Below, one piece after another: positions 1-8,999 of a stretch of DNA of 13,434 nt. The notes below the pieces were generated by a model. That model did not search any database. It had not been told where the DNA came from and was given only the letters and a program-made list of their open reading frames with translations. This stretch comes from an uncultured Collinsella sp. (GTDB taxonomy: Bacteria; Actinomycetota; Coriobacteriia; Coriobacteriales; Coriobacteriaceae), in the NCBI GenBank assembly GCA_900552155.1, contig URYU01000038.1:1-13434 (forward strand). The letters are read 5' to 3'. Both the position numbers and the translations under genes were made by a program. Position 1 is the stretch's first letter, and each line of letters begins with the position of its first letter.

Positions 1-1
1 C

Positions 2-598
2 CAGGTGGCGTTTATGTTTATCACCGTCATCGCCAACCATCGCGGCCTGGGCGACGCCGCCGCCGTGGGCCTAGTCGAGAAGATGGTCAGCTTTTTATTC
101 ATTGTGCCGAGCTCCATGGGCGCCACCGTCAGCGCACTCACGGCGCAAAACGCCGGCGCGGGCAAGGGCGCCCGCGCGCGTCAGGTGCTCAAGGACGCCA
201 TGACGATCTCGGTGGTGTACGGCTGCCTGATCACGGTGCTGATGTGGCTGGTGGCGCCGGCGTTTATCGGCTTTTTTGCCAAAGACCCCGCAGTGGTCGC
301 GGCCGGTACCGGCTATATGCACAGTTATATTTTCGATGCAATCTTTGCCGGCATCCACATTTGCTTTAGCGGCTTTTTCGCCGCATACGGCAAGAGTTAC
401 ATCGGCTTTGCGCACAACGTGCTGGCCGTGGCGCTCATTCGCGTGCCGGGCGCGTGGCTGCTGTCGAACGCCTATTCCGACACGCTGTTTCCCATGGGTA
501 TCGCCTCGCCGTGCGGATCGATTCTGTCGGCGGTCATTTGTGTTATCGCGTTTACCGTGCTCAACCGGCGCGGAGCTTTTGACAAGTTGGCAGCGTAG
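2..598 (+). CDS. MATE-family multidrug/cation antiporter, C-terminal part (5' truncated by window edge)
   Basis: The reading frame is open from the first bases of the window, so the true start lies upstream; the GTG at 5 is probably internal. The 198 visible residues are strongly hydrophobic, with about five membrane segments separated by short polar loops. They include a stretch after VGLVEKMVSFLFIVPSSMGA and a final helix before the polar tail RRGAFDKLAA. The pattern VGLVEKM...GATVSALTAQNAGAGK resembles the second half of MATE/NorM exporters, where the AQN-GAGK loop joins helices. MATE proteins export drugs or metabolites using a Na+ or H+ gradient. A MerR-type regulator follows 56 bases downstream on the same strand, which suggests regulator and pump are linked. 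The substrate cannot be predicted. Confidence 0.85.
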   Translation, partial: QVAFMFITVIANHRGLGDAAAVGLVEKMVSFLFIVPSSMGATVSALTAQNAGAGKGARARQVLKDAMTISVVYGCLITVLMWLVAPAFIGFFAKDPAVVAAGTGYMHSYIFDAIFAGIHICFSGFFAAYGKSYIGFAHNVLAVALIRVPGAWLLSNAYSDTLFPMGIASPCGSILSAVICVIAFTVLNRRGAFDKLAA

Positions 599-654
599 CG
601 GAGCAACGCGAGCCTGGCGCCCCTCCCCTGTTTTTTACCGAAAGGAGCGGTCCC

Positions 655-1503
655 ATGACCGACTCGCCAACTGAACATACCGAGGGCCTGCTCCGCATTG
701 GCGAGGTGGCGCGCCTGTTTAACCTGAGCGTGGGAACGCTACGTCATTACGAGCAGATGGGCTTGCTGGACCCGGCGCACATCGATCCGGCAAGCGGGTA
801 CCGCTACTACGGATCGCGGCAGCTCTCCACCCTCAACACCATCAGCCACCTGCGCGTTATCAACTTGCCGTTAGCACAAATCCGCGAGTTTGTGACCACG
901 CGCGATGTGGACCTTATGCAGCGGCAGCTGGCTCAGCAGCAGGAGCTCATCGAGCGCAAGCGCCGCGAGCTCGAACGCGTGTCGCGCAAGATCGATAACC
1001 GGCTTGCCCTGCTGCACAATGCCTTGAACACCGAGCTCGATACCATTTGCACAATCGATACGCCCGAGCTTCGCTGCGCCGTGCTGCGCGAACGCGTTAA
1101 GCCTACCGACGCCTATGCGCTGGAGTGGCAGATTCGTCAGCTGCAGAAGGGGCAACACGAGACCTTTGTCTTTCTGGGCAACTTGGGCGTTGGGATTAGC
1201 GCCGAGCGCCTGGCCGCCGGCGACTTTAACGGCTACGACGAGGTCTTTTTGCTGCTCGATGACACCGATGAATACCTGGGCGATGTCGAGGTGCGACCCG
1301 CCGCGCGGTGCCTGACCATAAGCTTCCGTGGCACGCACGGGCAAGCAGGCCCGCGCTATAAGCAGCTGCTCGGCTATATGCGCGAGCACGGCCTGGCACC
1401 CGCCGGGCCCTCGCGCGAGATCGCTCTCATCGATGACATCATCAGCGACGACCCCACAACCTACGTGACGCAGATCACGGTGCCCGTTGCCCCGTCCAAA
1501 TAA
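655..1503 (+). CDS. MerR-family regulator with GyrI-like effector domain (BltR/BmrR type)
   Basis: This 282-residue protein starts at an ATG with AAAGGAG (641-647) upstream. Residues 13-31 (LRIGEVARLFNLSVGTLRHYEQ) are the MerR winged-helix motif, followed by the typical GLLDPAHIDPASGYRYY wing. Residues about 85-118 form a charged dimerisation coiled coil. Residues about 140-278 look like a GyrI/BmrR effector-binding domain, with an acidic patch LLLDDTDEYLGD near 199-210. Regulators of this build activate multidrug exporter genes when a lipophilic cation binds the C-terminal domain, by retwisting an over-long promoter spacer. The MATE exporter directly upstream on the same strand is the obvious target (inference). 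The target promoter is not in the window. The stop codon overlaps the left arm of the terminator. Confidence 0.9.
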   Translation: MTDSPTEHTEGLLRIGEVARLFNLSVGTLRHYEQMGLLDPAHIDPASGYRYYGSRQLSTLNTISHLRVINLPLAQIREFVTTRDVDLMQRQLAQQQELIERKRRELERVSRKIDNRLALLHNALNTELDTICTIDTPELRCAVLRERVKPTDAYALEWQIRQLQKGQHETFVFLGNLGVGISAERLAAGDFNGYDEVFLLLDDTDEYLGDVEVRPAARCLTISFRGTHGQAGPRYKQLLGYMREHGLAPAGPSREIALIDDIISDDPTTYVTQITVPVAPSK

Positions 1504-1548
1504 GATCCGCCCGGAAGGCAGTTCAATCATGTTTTCCGGGCGGATCTT
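1502..1548. terminator. Bidirectional intrinsic terminator between convergent MerR gene and ligA
   Basis: There is a perfect 15-bp inverted repeat: arm AAGATCCGCCCGGAA at 1502-1516 and its complement at 1534-1548, with a 17-base loop. The GC core is bounded by AAGAT/ATCTT, so both strands end in a short U-rich stretch. It sits exactly between two convergent genes and begins inside the TAA stop of the MerR gene. Confidence 0.85.
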
Positions 1549-1567
1549 CAATTTGGTTATCGATGCA

Positions 1568-4107
<2,540 letters not shown>

Positions 4108-4178
4108 GACCATACCGAAACAAGCCTCTTGCCAGCCACAAGTGATCCGTTTTCCTCCGTCCCCAAGGGATCATCGCG

Positions 4179-4216
4179 AAAAGAGGGGGCTGTCCCGCGT
4201 TGGCGGGACCGCCCCC
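4179..4216 (-). terminator. Intrinsic terminator of the HtrA-like protease gene
   Basis: Read on the minus strand, GGGGGC-G-GTCCCGC pairs with GCGGGAC-A-GCCCCC around a four-base loop (4199-4202), with one internal mismatch. TCTTTT follows (4184 down to 4179). It starts 30 bases past the htrA-like stop codon. Confidence 0.9.
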
Positions 4217-4245
4217 ACTGGCATCGGTATGTGCGATACAGCTCG

Positions 4246-5712
4246 TTAGAAACCCTGACCGTAGCCTTGACCCTGGCCCTGACCCTGCTGGCCCAGCAGC
4301 TCCTCCAGGTACTGGCGCAGCTGCTCGTCGGTAATACCGCCGTTGCCGGTGTCGGTCGAACTGTCGTCCTGCTGCTGGTTCTGCAGCTCCTCATCGGAGC
4401 CCAGCTCGACGGTGACCTTCTTCTCTTCCTTGCCGCGCATGAGCGTGATCTCGACCTTCTCGCCCACCTCGTGGCTGCGCAGCGCGATGATCAGGCCATC
4501 GGCGCTCGTGATCTCGTCGTCGCCCAGCTTGGTGATGACGTCGCCCTCCTGAATGCCGGCCTTGGCAGCAGGACCATCCTCAACGACGCTCGCCACATAC
4601 GCGCCGCTATCGGTGCTCAGCTTGTTGGTGCGGGCGTTAAGCGCATTGACGCTCGAAAGCGTGGCGCCCATGTACGGATGCACCGGCGTCTTGCCGTCGA
4701 TGATCTGGTCGGCAATGTTCTTGGCGTAGTTAACCGGAATGGCAAAGCCCACGCCCGAGCTGGAGCCCGAGTAGCTCTCGATGAGCGAGTTGATACCCAC
4801 CAGCTCACCATTGTCGTTGACGAGCGCGCCGCCGGAGTTGCCCGGGTTGATGGCGGCATCAGTCTGGATCATGTTGGCATAGATGGTGTTACCGCTGGTA
4901 GAGCTCATGGCCGTGGAGCGATACAGCGCCGAGACGATACCGGTGGAGACAGACTGCTCGTTGCCGAAGGGCGAGCCAATCGCCATGACCCACTCGCCCA
5001 CGTTGAGCTTGGAGGAATCACCAATCTCGATCGGCGTGAGCTTGGAGGCATCGGCATCCTTGAGCTTGATGACGGCCAGGTCGCTCGAGGCGTCGTTGCC
5101 AACGAACTCGGCCTCATATGTAGTGCCGTCGTCCATGGTAACCACGTACTGGTCATAGCCATCGACCACGTGGTTGTTGGTGAGGACGTGGCCCTCGGTA
5201 TCGAGCACCACGCCCGAACCGACGCTGCCCGAGTTGTCCGACTCGTCGGCAGACTGCGAAAGCGAGCCATTCTGGCTGCCGCTCGAAGTGGCGGTGATGG
5301 AAACCACGGAGGGCAATGCCTTGGCAGAAACGGCCTCGGCCAGCGTGGTGTCCTCGGAGTCGATCGTGATCTTTTGCGTCGACGAACCCGAAGCACCCGC
5401 CGTCACGGCATTCTTGCCGCCACCGATATTGAGCGTACCGCTCATAATGAGCGCAATGACCAGCAGGGCGCCGCAGGCACAGCCGGCAAGCGCCGTAATA
5501 AAGATCGGCAGCTTTTTGGTCTTAGTCTTGACCACTGTGTGCTTGTTCACGACCTGCGCACCGCCCAGCGGCTTGCCGGTCTGTGTGTCGTAGGCCTGCA
5601 CGTAGGGAATGTTGCCGTCGGCAGGCGTCGACTCAACCTGTACGCGCGGCTGCTGCTGGGTCTCGCCGGCGTTGCCCGCATCCTGGGGACGCTGGGAATC
5701 GTACTCGCTCAT
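4246..5712 (-). CDS. HtrA/DegP-type membrane-anchored serine protease with PDZ domain
   Basis: This 488-residue protein is anchored in the membrane and would degrade misfolded or surface proteins outside the cell membrane. The start chosen is the ATG at 5712 (MSEYDSQRPQ) with AAAGGA nine bases upstream. Residues 1-67 are a polar, Gln/Pro-rich cytoplasmic segment ending in KTKTKK. Residues 69-92 form one membrane helix. Residues about 125-340 form the trypsin-like domain with the full catalytic triad: H181 (TNNHVV), D211 (SSDLAVI) and S293 (GNSGGAL). Residues about 345-440 form one PDZ domain (EDGPAAKAGIQEGDVITKLG). The tail is acidic and Gln-rich, then Gly/Gln repeats (GQQGQGQGQGYGQGF) encoded by short tandem DNA repeats. 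It has its own terminator and a hairpin in its leader. HtrA, DegP or PepD-like naming cannot be decided. Confidence 0.95.
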   Translation of the reverse strand: MSEYDSQRPQDAGNAGETQQQPRVQVESTPADGNIPYVQAYDTQTGKPLGGAQVVNKHTVVKTKTKKLPIFITALAGCACGALLVIALIMSGTLNIGGGKNAVTAGASGSSTQKITIDSEDTTLAEAVSAKALPSVVSITATSSGSQNGSLSQSADESDNSGSVGSGVVLDTEGHVLTNNHVVDGYDQYVVTMDDGTTYEAEFVGNDASSDLAVIKLKDADASKLTPIEIGDSSKLNVGEWVMAIGSPFGNEQSVSTGIVSALYRSTAMSSTSGNTIYANMIQTDAAINPGNSGGALVNDNGELVGINSLIESYSGSSSGVGFAIPVNYAKNIADQIIDGKTPVHPYMGATLSSVNALNARTNKLSTDSGAYVASVVEDGPAAKAGIQEGDVITKLGDDEITSADGLIIALRSHEVGEKVEITLMRGKEEKKVTVELGSDEELQNQQQDDSSTDTGNGGITDEQLRQYLEELLGQQGQGQGQGYGQGF

Positions 5713-5741
5713 GGCTGCGATCCTTTCGTCAAATAACCAAA

Positions 5742-5765
5742 GGCCCGCCAAACATGTGGCGGGCC
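5742..5765 (-). terminator. Terminator-like hairpin in the leader of the HtrA-like gene
   Basis: A perfect 9-bp stem, GGCCCGCCA (5742-5750) with TGGCGGGCC (5757-5765), has a six-base loop. On the minus strand it is followed by TTTGGTTATTT and then the htrA-like ribosome site. It lies 29 bases before that start codon and well after the terminator of the preceding operon. It may therefore be an attenuator or stability element rather than an end of transcription; which is not known. Confidence 0.5.
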
Positions 5766-5883
5766 ATCATTGTTCACGTTGAGTTGTACCCCAATATGCG
5801 GGCGTACGTGTATGAGAACGCAATCTTTTAGGAAGGCTTAAGTTCTGCCGCAGACCCGAAAGGAATCCACGCATGCGGCGAAA

Positions 5884-5915
5884 CCACCACAAAGGCGTCT
5901 GCCCCTTTGTGGTGG
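5884..5915 (-). terminator. Intrinsic terminator of the GS-like/GlnR-like operon
   Basis: A perfect 12-bp stem, CCACCACAAAGG (5884-5895) with CCTTTGTGGTGG (5904-5915), has an eight-base loop and TTT on the minus strand. It starts five bases past the response regulator's stop codon. Confidence 0.85.
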
Positions 5916-5919
5916 AAAT

Positions 5920-6582
5920 CTAGTCCTTAAACAGATAGCCCACGCCGCGGACGGTGGTGATGTGTGCCGCGATCTGCGGGCCCACCTTGGAGCGGATACG
6001 TCGAATGTGCACGTCGACGGTGCGCGTGCCGCCGCAGTACTCAAAGCCCCACACGCGGTGCAGCAGCACCTCGCGGCTGTAGGCGCGGTTGGGGTGCGTC
6101 GCCAAAAAGCTCAGCAGCGAGTACTCCATCAGCGTCAGGTCGATAGGCTCGTTATCGAGCGTTACCTGATAGGTAGCCAGGTTGATCTCGAGGTTATCGA
6201 TGTTGAGCACATCGTCGGCGGTGACGGTCTCCTCCTCGCCCATCAAGCGCTGCGCGCGAGCCTTGAGTTCGTTGGGCGTCGCCGTGGGGCATACAAAGTC
6301 GGCATGCGCGTGATTGGGCAGACGCAGGGTACCGAGCGCCTCGTCGTCGACGATCACCAACATGGGGACACCGCCGCGGTCGTCGAGCCATTTGGCAATC
6401 TGATCGATGCGGTCGCTGCGGATGCCATCGGAATCGAGGATCAGCAGGTCAAAGTCGTGCGCCGCTGTCGGCGAATCGGGGGTGGCCAGGCTCACCTCGA
6501 CACCCAGGGTGGTCGTCAAGCTGCGGGCAAACTCGTGGAAGCGCGTCGTGCGCGCCATGAACAGGGCACTCTTTTCGGACAT
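5920..6582 (-). CDS. OmpR-type atypical response regulator, GlnR-like
   Basis: This 220-residue protein starts at the ATG at 6582 (MSEKSALFMA), preceded by TTGGAGG. Residues 1-115 match a receiver domain in length and pattern, but a degenerate one. D50 in DLLILDSDG is the only obvious phospho-acceptor candidate. The N-terminal acidic pair is absent, and the usual Lys-Pro near residue 100 reads CPTATP. Residues 125-220 are an intact winged helix, with LLHRVWGFEYCGGTRTVDVH and IRRIRSKVGP (173-202) and GVGYLFKD at the end. Loss of pocket residues together with GGTRTVDVHxRRxRxKxGP is characteristic of GlnR, the orphan nitrogen regulator of actinobacteria, as I recall its sequence. It lies 50 bases after a glutamine synthetase homologue, which supports a nitrogen role. 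No histidine kinase is adjacent. An ordinary OmpR-family regulator remains possible. Confidence 0.8.
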   Translation of the reverse strand: MSEKSALFMARTTRFHEFARSLTTTLGVEVSLATPDSPTAAHDFDLLILDSDGIRSDRIDQIAKWLDDRGGVPMLVIVDDEALGTLRLPNHAHADFVCPTATPNELKARAQRLMGEEETVTADDVLNIDNLEINLATYQVTLDNEPIDLTLMEYSLLSFLATHPNRAYSREVLLHRVWGFEYCGGTRTVDVHIRRIRSKVGPQIAAHITTVRGVGYLFKD

Positions 6583-6632
6583 ATCGGCCTCCAAGGAAAT
6601 GAGCTCAATCGTACTGGAACAAGTCAGCGCGA

Positions 6633-7970
6633 TTAGGAGTTCGCCAGGTAGTGCTTGATCTCCCACTCGGTGATCGTAGACTCAAACTTATGCCACTCGT
6701 CGCGCTTCTTTTTGAGGAAGAAGCTGTGGATATGCTCGCCGAGGGCATCCTTCATAAACTGCGAGTCCTCAAACACGTCGAGCGCCTCTTTGAGCGAACG
6801 CGGCAGCGGCGTGTAGCCGGCCTCGACCATCTGACGGTCGGTGAGCTTGAGCGTCTCGGCCGTTGCCTCGGGCGGGAGTTCCAGCTTGCGCTCGATGCCG
6901 TCCAGACCAGCCGCCAGCGTGACGGCGGTGACCAGGTACGGGGTGGCCATGGGGTCGGGGCTACGAAGCTCGATGCGCGTGGACAGCTGCTTGCCGGGCT
7001 TGTAGACCGGAATGCGGACCATGCTCGCGCGGTTGCGCAGGCCCCACGTGGCGTACTGTGGCACGGAATCGCCGCCCGTGGTGATGCGCTTGTACGAGTT
7101 GACCGTGGGGTTAGTGATAGCGCTGATCTCGCGCGCGTGTGCCAGAATGCCGGCCATGTAGTGCTTGGCGATATCGGAGAGGTGATACTTCTCGTCGTCC
7201 TCGCCCCAAAAGACGTTGTTGCCGTCGTGGTCGAATAGCGACTGGCACAGGAACATAGCGCTGCCGTCCTCGCCCGCCAACGGCTTGGGCATAAAGGAGG
7301 CGTGGCAACCGCTCTCGTAGGCCTGCTGCTTAATGATGAGTTTGGCCGTGGTGATGGCGTCGGACATGCTCAGGGCCTCGGCATGGCGCAGGCTCATACC
7401 GTGCTGCGAGCGGCCGGCGGCGTGGAAGGTGTACTCCACGGGCACGGACATCTTCTCGAGCGTGAGGACCGTGTTGCGGCGCAGGTCGCGGGCGGCGTCA
7501 CTCACCGAAAGGTCAAAGTAGCCCACGTTGTCGAGCGGCTCGGGCGTGTGCTCGTCGGGGAAGTAATAGTACTCCAGCTCGGCGCCCACGTTGAGCAGGT
7601 AGCCGGCCTTCTCGGCCTTGCGGAACATGCGGCGCAGGGCGTCGCGCGGGTCGCCGGCAAACGGCTTGCGATCGGGAGTGCACACGTCGCAGAACACGCG
7701 GGCGACGCCGTTATGGCTCGGACGCCACGGCAGAATCTGGAAGGTCGAAGCATCGGGAAACGCCAGCATGTCGGCTTCCTCGGGCGTGGCAAAGCCCTCG
7801 ATGGCCGAGCCGTCAAAGCCGATACCCTCCTCAAAAGCGACCTCGAGGTCCTCGGGGCTAATGGCAAAGTTCTTGAGGCGGCCGAGAATGTCGACAAACC
7901 ACAGACGCACAAAGCGGATATCACGCTGCTCTACGGAACGGAGTACGTAATCGATGTTCTGCTGGTTCAT
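6633..7970 (-). CDS. Glutamine synthetase type I homologue with degenerate metal site
   Basis: This 445-residue protein has the normal length and order of a GSI-alpha enzyme. The start at 7970 has AAGGGGAG upstream. Residues 15-60 (RDIRFVRLWFVDILG, GIGFDGSAIEGF) resemble actinobacterial GlnA/GlnA2. NPTVNSYKRI (287-296), NRASMVRIPVYKPGK (313-327) and RIELRSPDP (332-340) are retained. Of the canonical metal ligands, E131, E133 and E334 remain. The HHE motif reads TFHA (Glu to A184), the QHE motif reads QHG (Glu to G191), and the GSGMH motif reads GSAMF (His to F240). The flap glutamate region reads TTGGDSVP. The adenylylation tyrosine is replaced (AETLKL). Normal ammonia ligation is therefore doubtful; a regulatory or altered-substrate role is inferred. 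It forms an operon with the GlnR-like gene 50 bases downstream. Confidence 0.92.
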   Translation of the reverse strand: MNQQNIDYVLRSVEQRDIRFVRLWFVDILGRLKNFAISPEDLEVAFEEGIGFDGSAIEGFATPEEADMLAFPDASTFQILPWRPSHNGVARVFCDVCTPDRKPFAGDPRDALRRMFRKAEKAGYLLNVGAELEYYYFPDEHTPEPLDNVGYFDLSVSDAARDLRRNTVLTLEKMSVPVEYTFHAAGRSQHGMSLRHAEALSMSDAITTAKLIIKQQAYESGCHASFMPKPLAGEDGSAMFLCQSLFDHDGNNVFWGEDDEKYHLSDIAKHYMAGILAHAREISAITNPTVNSYKRITTGGDSVPQYATWGLRNRASMVRIPVYKPGKQLSTRIELRSPDPMATPYLVTAVTLAAGLDGIERKLELPPEATAETLKLTDRQMVEAGYTPLPRSLKEALDVFEDSQFMKDALGEHIHSFFLKKKRDEWHKFESTITEWEIKHYLANS

Positions 7971-8009
7971 GTCGCTCCCCTTTCTTTCGGGCGGGTTTCG
8001 ACTGGTCTA

Positions 8010-8030
8010 TATCGCAGATACTATCGCAGA
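8010..8030 (-). promoter_or_regulatory. 9-bp direct repeats upstream of the GS-like gene
   Basis: TATCGCAGA occurs at 8010-8018 and again at 8022-8030, a 12-base period, 40 to 60 bases before the GS-like start codon. On the minus strand the copies read TCTGCGATA and overlap possible -10 sequences (TAGTAT, GATATA). They could be a regulator site; none is known. Confidence 0.3.
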
Positions 8031-8035
8031 AAAAT

Positions 8036-8051
8036 GTTTCCGCAGGGTTAA
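8036..8051 (-). promoter_or_regulatory. GlnR-box-like motif upstream of the GS-like/GlnR-like operon
   Basis: The minus strand reads TTAAC-CCTGCG-GAAAC. The recalled actinobacterial GlnR half-box pair is GTNAC-N6-GAAAC, so spacing and nine of the ten half-site positions agree. It lies 66-81 bases upstream of the GS-like start. The second a/b pair of a full box is not evident. This is suggestive because a GlnR-like regulator is encoded in the same operon. Confidence 0.4.
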
Positions 8052-8104
8052 AGCGTATCAAGCGCTCAAAAAACGTGCGCGAACAGGCCGTTGCGAACGA
8101 GCGG

Positions 8105-8476
8105 CTAGCGTTCAGATTCGGAGACAATTTGTCTACAGGCTCGTTCCAGCGTAGGGAACTCCATCGTCACCGCATCCCAAACAACCGAGCGGTCGACATT
8201 GCCGTAATCATGCGCAAGATAATTTCTCATGCCAATAATTCCACGCCACTCAATTTCGGGATGAAGCCGCTGCGAGCGTTCCGACAACTTGCCCGCTTCT
8301 TCCGTCACCCTAAGCGCACACATCAAAAGGGAGTCCGCCAACGCCCTCGTCCGCACGTCATTCGCATGCAGAAACTGGTCCTCGGTGATATCAAAAGCCT
8401 TGATGCGCTCGTTCGTTTCGGAGATGGCTTCCAAAACCTCTTGAGCGCGGAGGCCGTCTGACTTACGCGCGATCAT
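8105..8476 (-). CDS. HepT-like HEPN-domain toxin (DUF86)
   Basis: This 123-residue, mostly helical protein carries the HEPN RNase motif RX4HXY as R84-NYLA-H89-D-Y91 in GMRNYLAHDYGNVD, typical of HepT toxins. Such toxins are RNases that are neutralised when the partner minimal nucleotidyltransferase AMPylates the motif tyrosine. The start codon (8476) lies inside the end of the upstream partner gene, a 14-base overlap, which implies translational coupling. The pair has a visibly lower GC content than its neighbours, consistent with horizontal gain. There is no clear terminator before the GS-like promoter region. Confidence 0.88.
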   Translation of the reverse strand: MIARKSDGLRAQEVLEAISETNERIKAFDITEDQFLHANDVRTRALADSLLMCALRVTEEAGKLSERSQRLHPEIEWRGIIGMRNYLAHDYGNVDRSVVWDAVTMEFPTLERACRQIVSESER

Positions 8477-8957
8477 AAAGGGTCACTCCTTCGCGCTCGA
8501 TTACCGCGGCAAGATCATCATCAAGATAGTCACTCGAGACGAGGTCAACCTGCTTCCCGGTTTCTTTGCGCACCGCCTCGCCAAACGCCGATAACGCGAA
8601 AAGACCAAAGCCCCGCTCGCGATCGACTTCGAGGCGCAAGTCAATATCACTATCGGCATGCGCCTCGCCACGGGCATACGAACCAAATAGAATCACGGTT
8701 TTGATGGCGGGAATCGTGCTGGCTGCCTCGCGGACGGCGGACTCGATCCGAGCAATATCCAAACCATTGTTAGCAACGCCTTCGTCTGCCACAGCTTTTC
8801 CAAGCGAGGGAACAAACGGCAGAGAGCGCTCGCGCAGCATCTGCCTCATAAACATATTGACCGCAACAGACGAAGTCATGCCAAGCTCTTCGCACAGTTC
8901 GGCAAATGAGTCTTTAATTGACGAGTCCACTCGCACACTCAGCACAGACGCAGCCAT
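8463..8957 (-). CDS. MNT-type nucleotidyltransferase antitoxin with N-terminal RelB/DinJ-like RHH domain
   Basis: This 164-residue protein starts at an ATG with a near-perfect AGGAGGT site seven to eight bases before it. Residues 1-50 (SVRVDSSIKDSFAELCEELG, SSVAVNMFMRQMLRERSLPF) have the strand-helix-helix layout and the closing LPF of RelB/DinJ ribbon-helix-helix antitoxins. Residues about 65-164 are a minimal nucleotidyltransferase with FGSYARGEAHADSDIDL: G92-S93, ten residues, then D104 and D106, plus a third acid D138 in KQVDLV. The triad is complete, so AMPylation of the HepT partner is plausible. Known MNT antitoxins usually lack the RHH part. Here it likely gives DNA binding and autorepression (inference). 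It overlaps the HepT-like gene by 14 bases. The LacI gene ends 42 bases upstream on the same strand. Confidence 0.87.
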   Translation of the reverse strand: MAASVLSVRVDSSIKDSFAELCEELGMTSSVAVNMFMRQMLRERSLPFVPSLGKAVADEGVANNGLDIARIESAVREAASTIPAIKTVILFGSYARGEAHADSDIDLRLEVDRERGFGLFALSAFGEAVRKETGKQVDLVSSDYLDDDLAAVIEREGVTLYDRA

Positions 8958-8999
8958 GGATACCTCCTGTATGACATTGTCTATATATTATCACACAGA
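8958..8999 (-). promoter_or_regulatory. AT-rich gap, likely promoter/operator of the RHH-MNT/HepT pair
   Basis: This 42-base stretch reads GTGTGATAATATATAGAC on the minus strand, with GATAAT as a possible -10 and GTCT...AGAC half-sites bounding it. The -35 would fall in the end of the LacI gene and is not obvious. Read-through from the LacI gene is equally possible, as no terminator separates them. Confidence 0.35.

Noticed and set aside
4143..4173. TGATCC...GGATCA hairpin beyond the htrA-like terminator
   Set aside because: The six-base stem is too short to call a functional element; it may be part of another repeat family but only one copy is visible.
4129..5736. 535-codon plus-strand ORF opposite the HtrA-like gene
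   Set aside because: It is an antisense shadow in high-GC DNA; the minus strand carries the full protease with its terminator and ribosome site.
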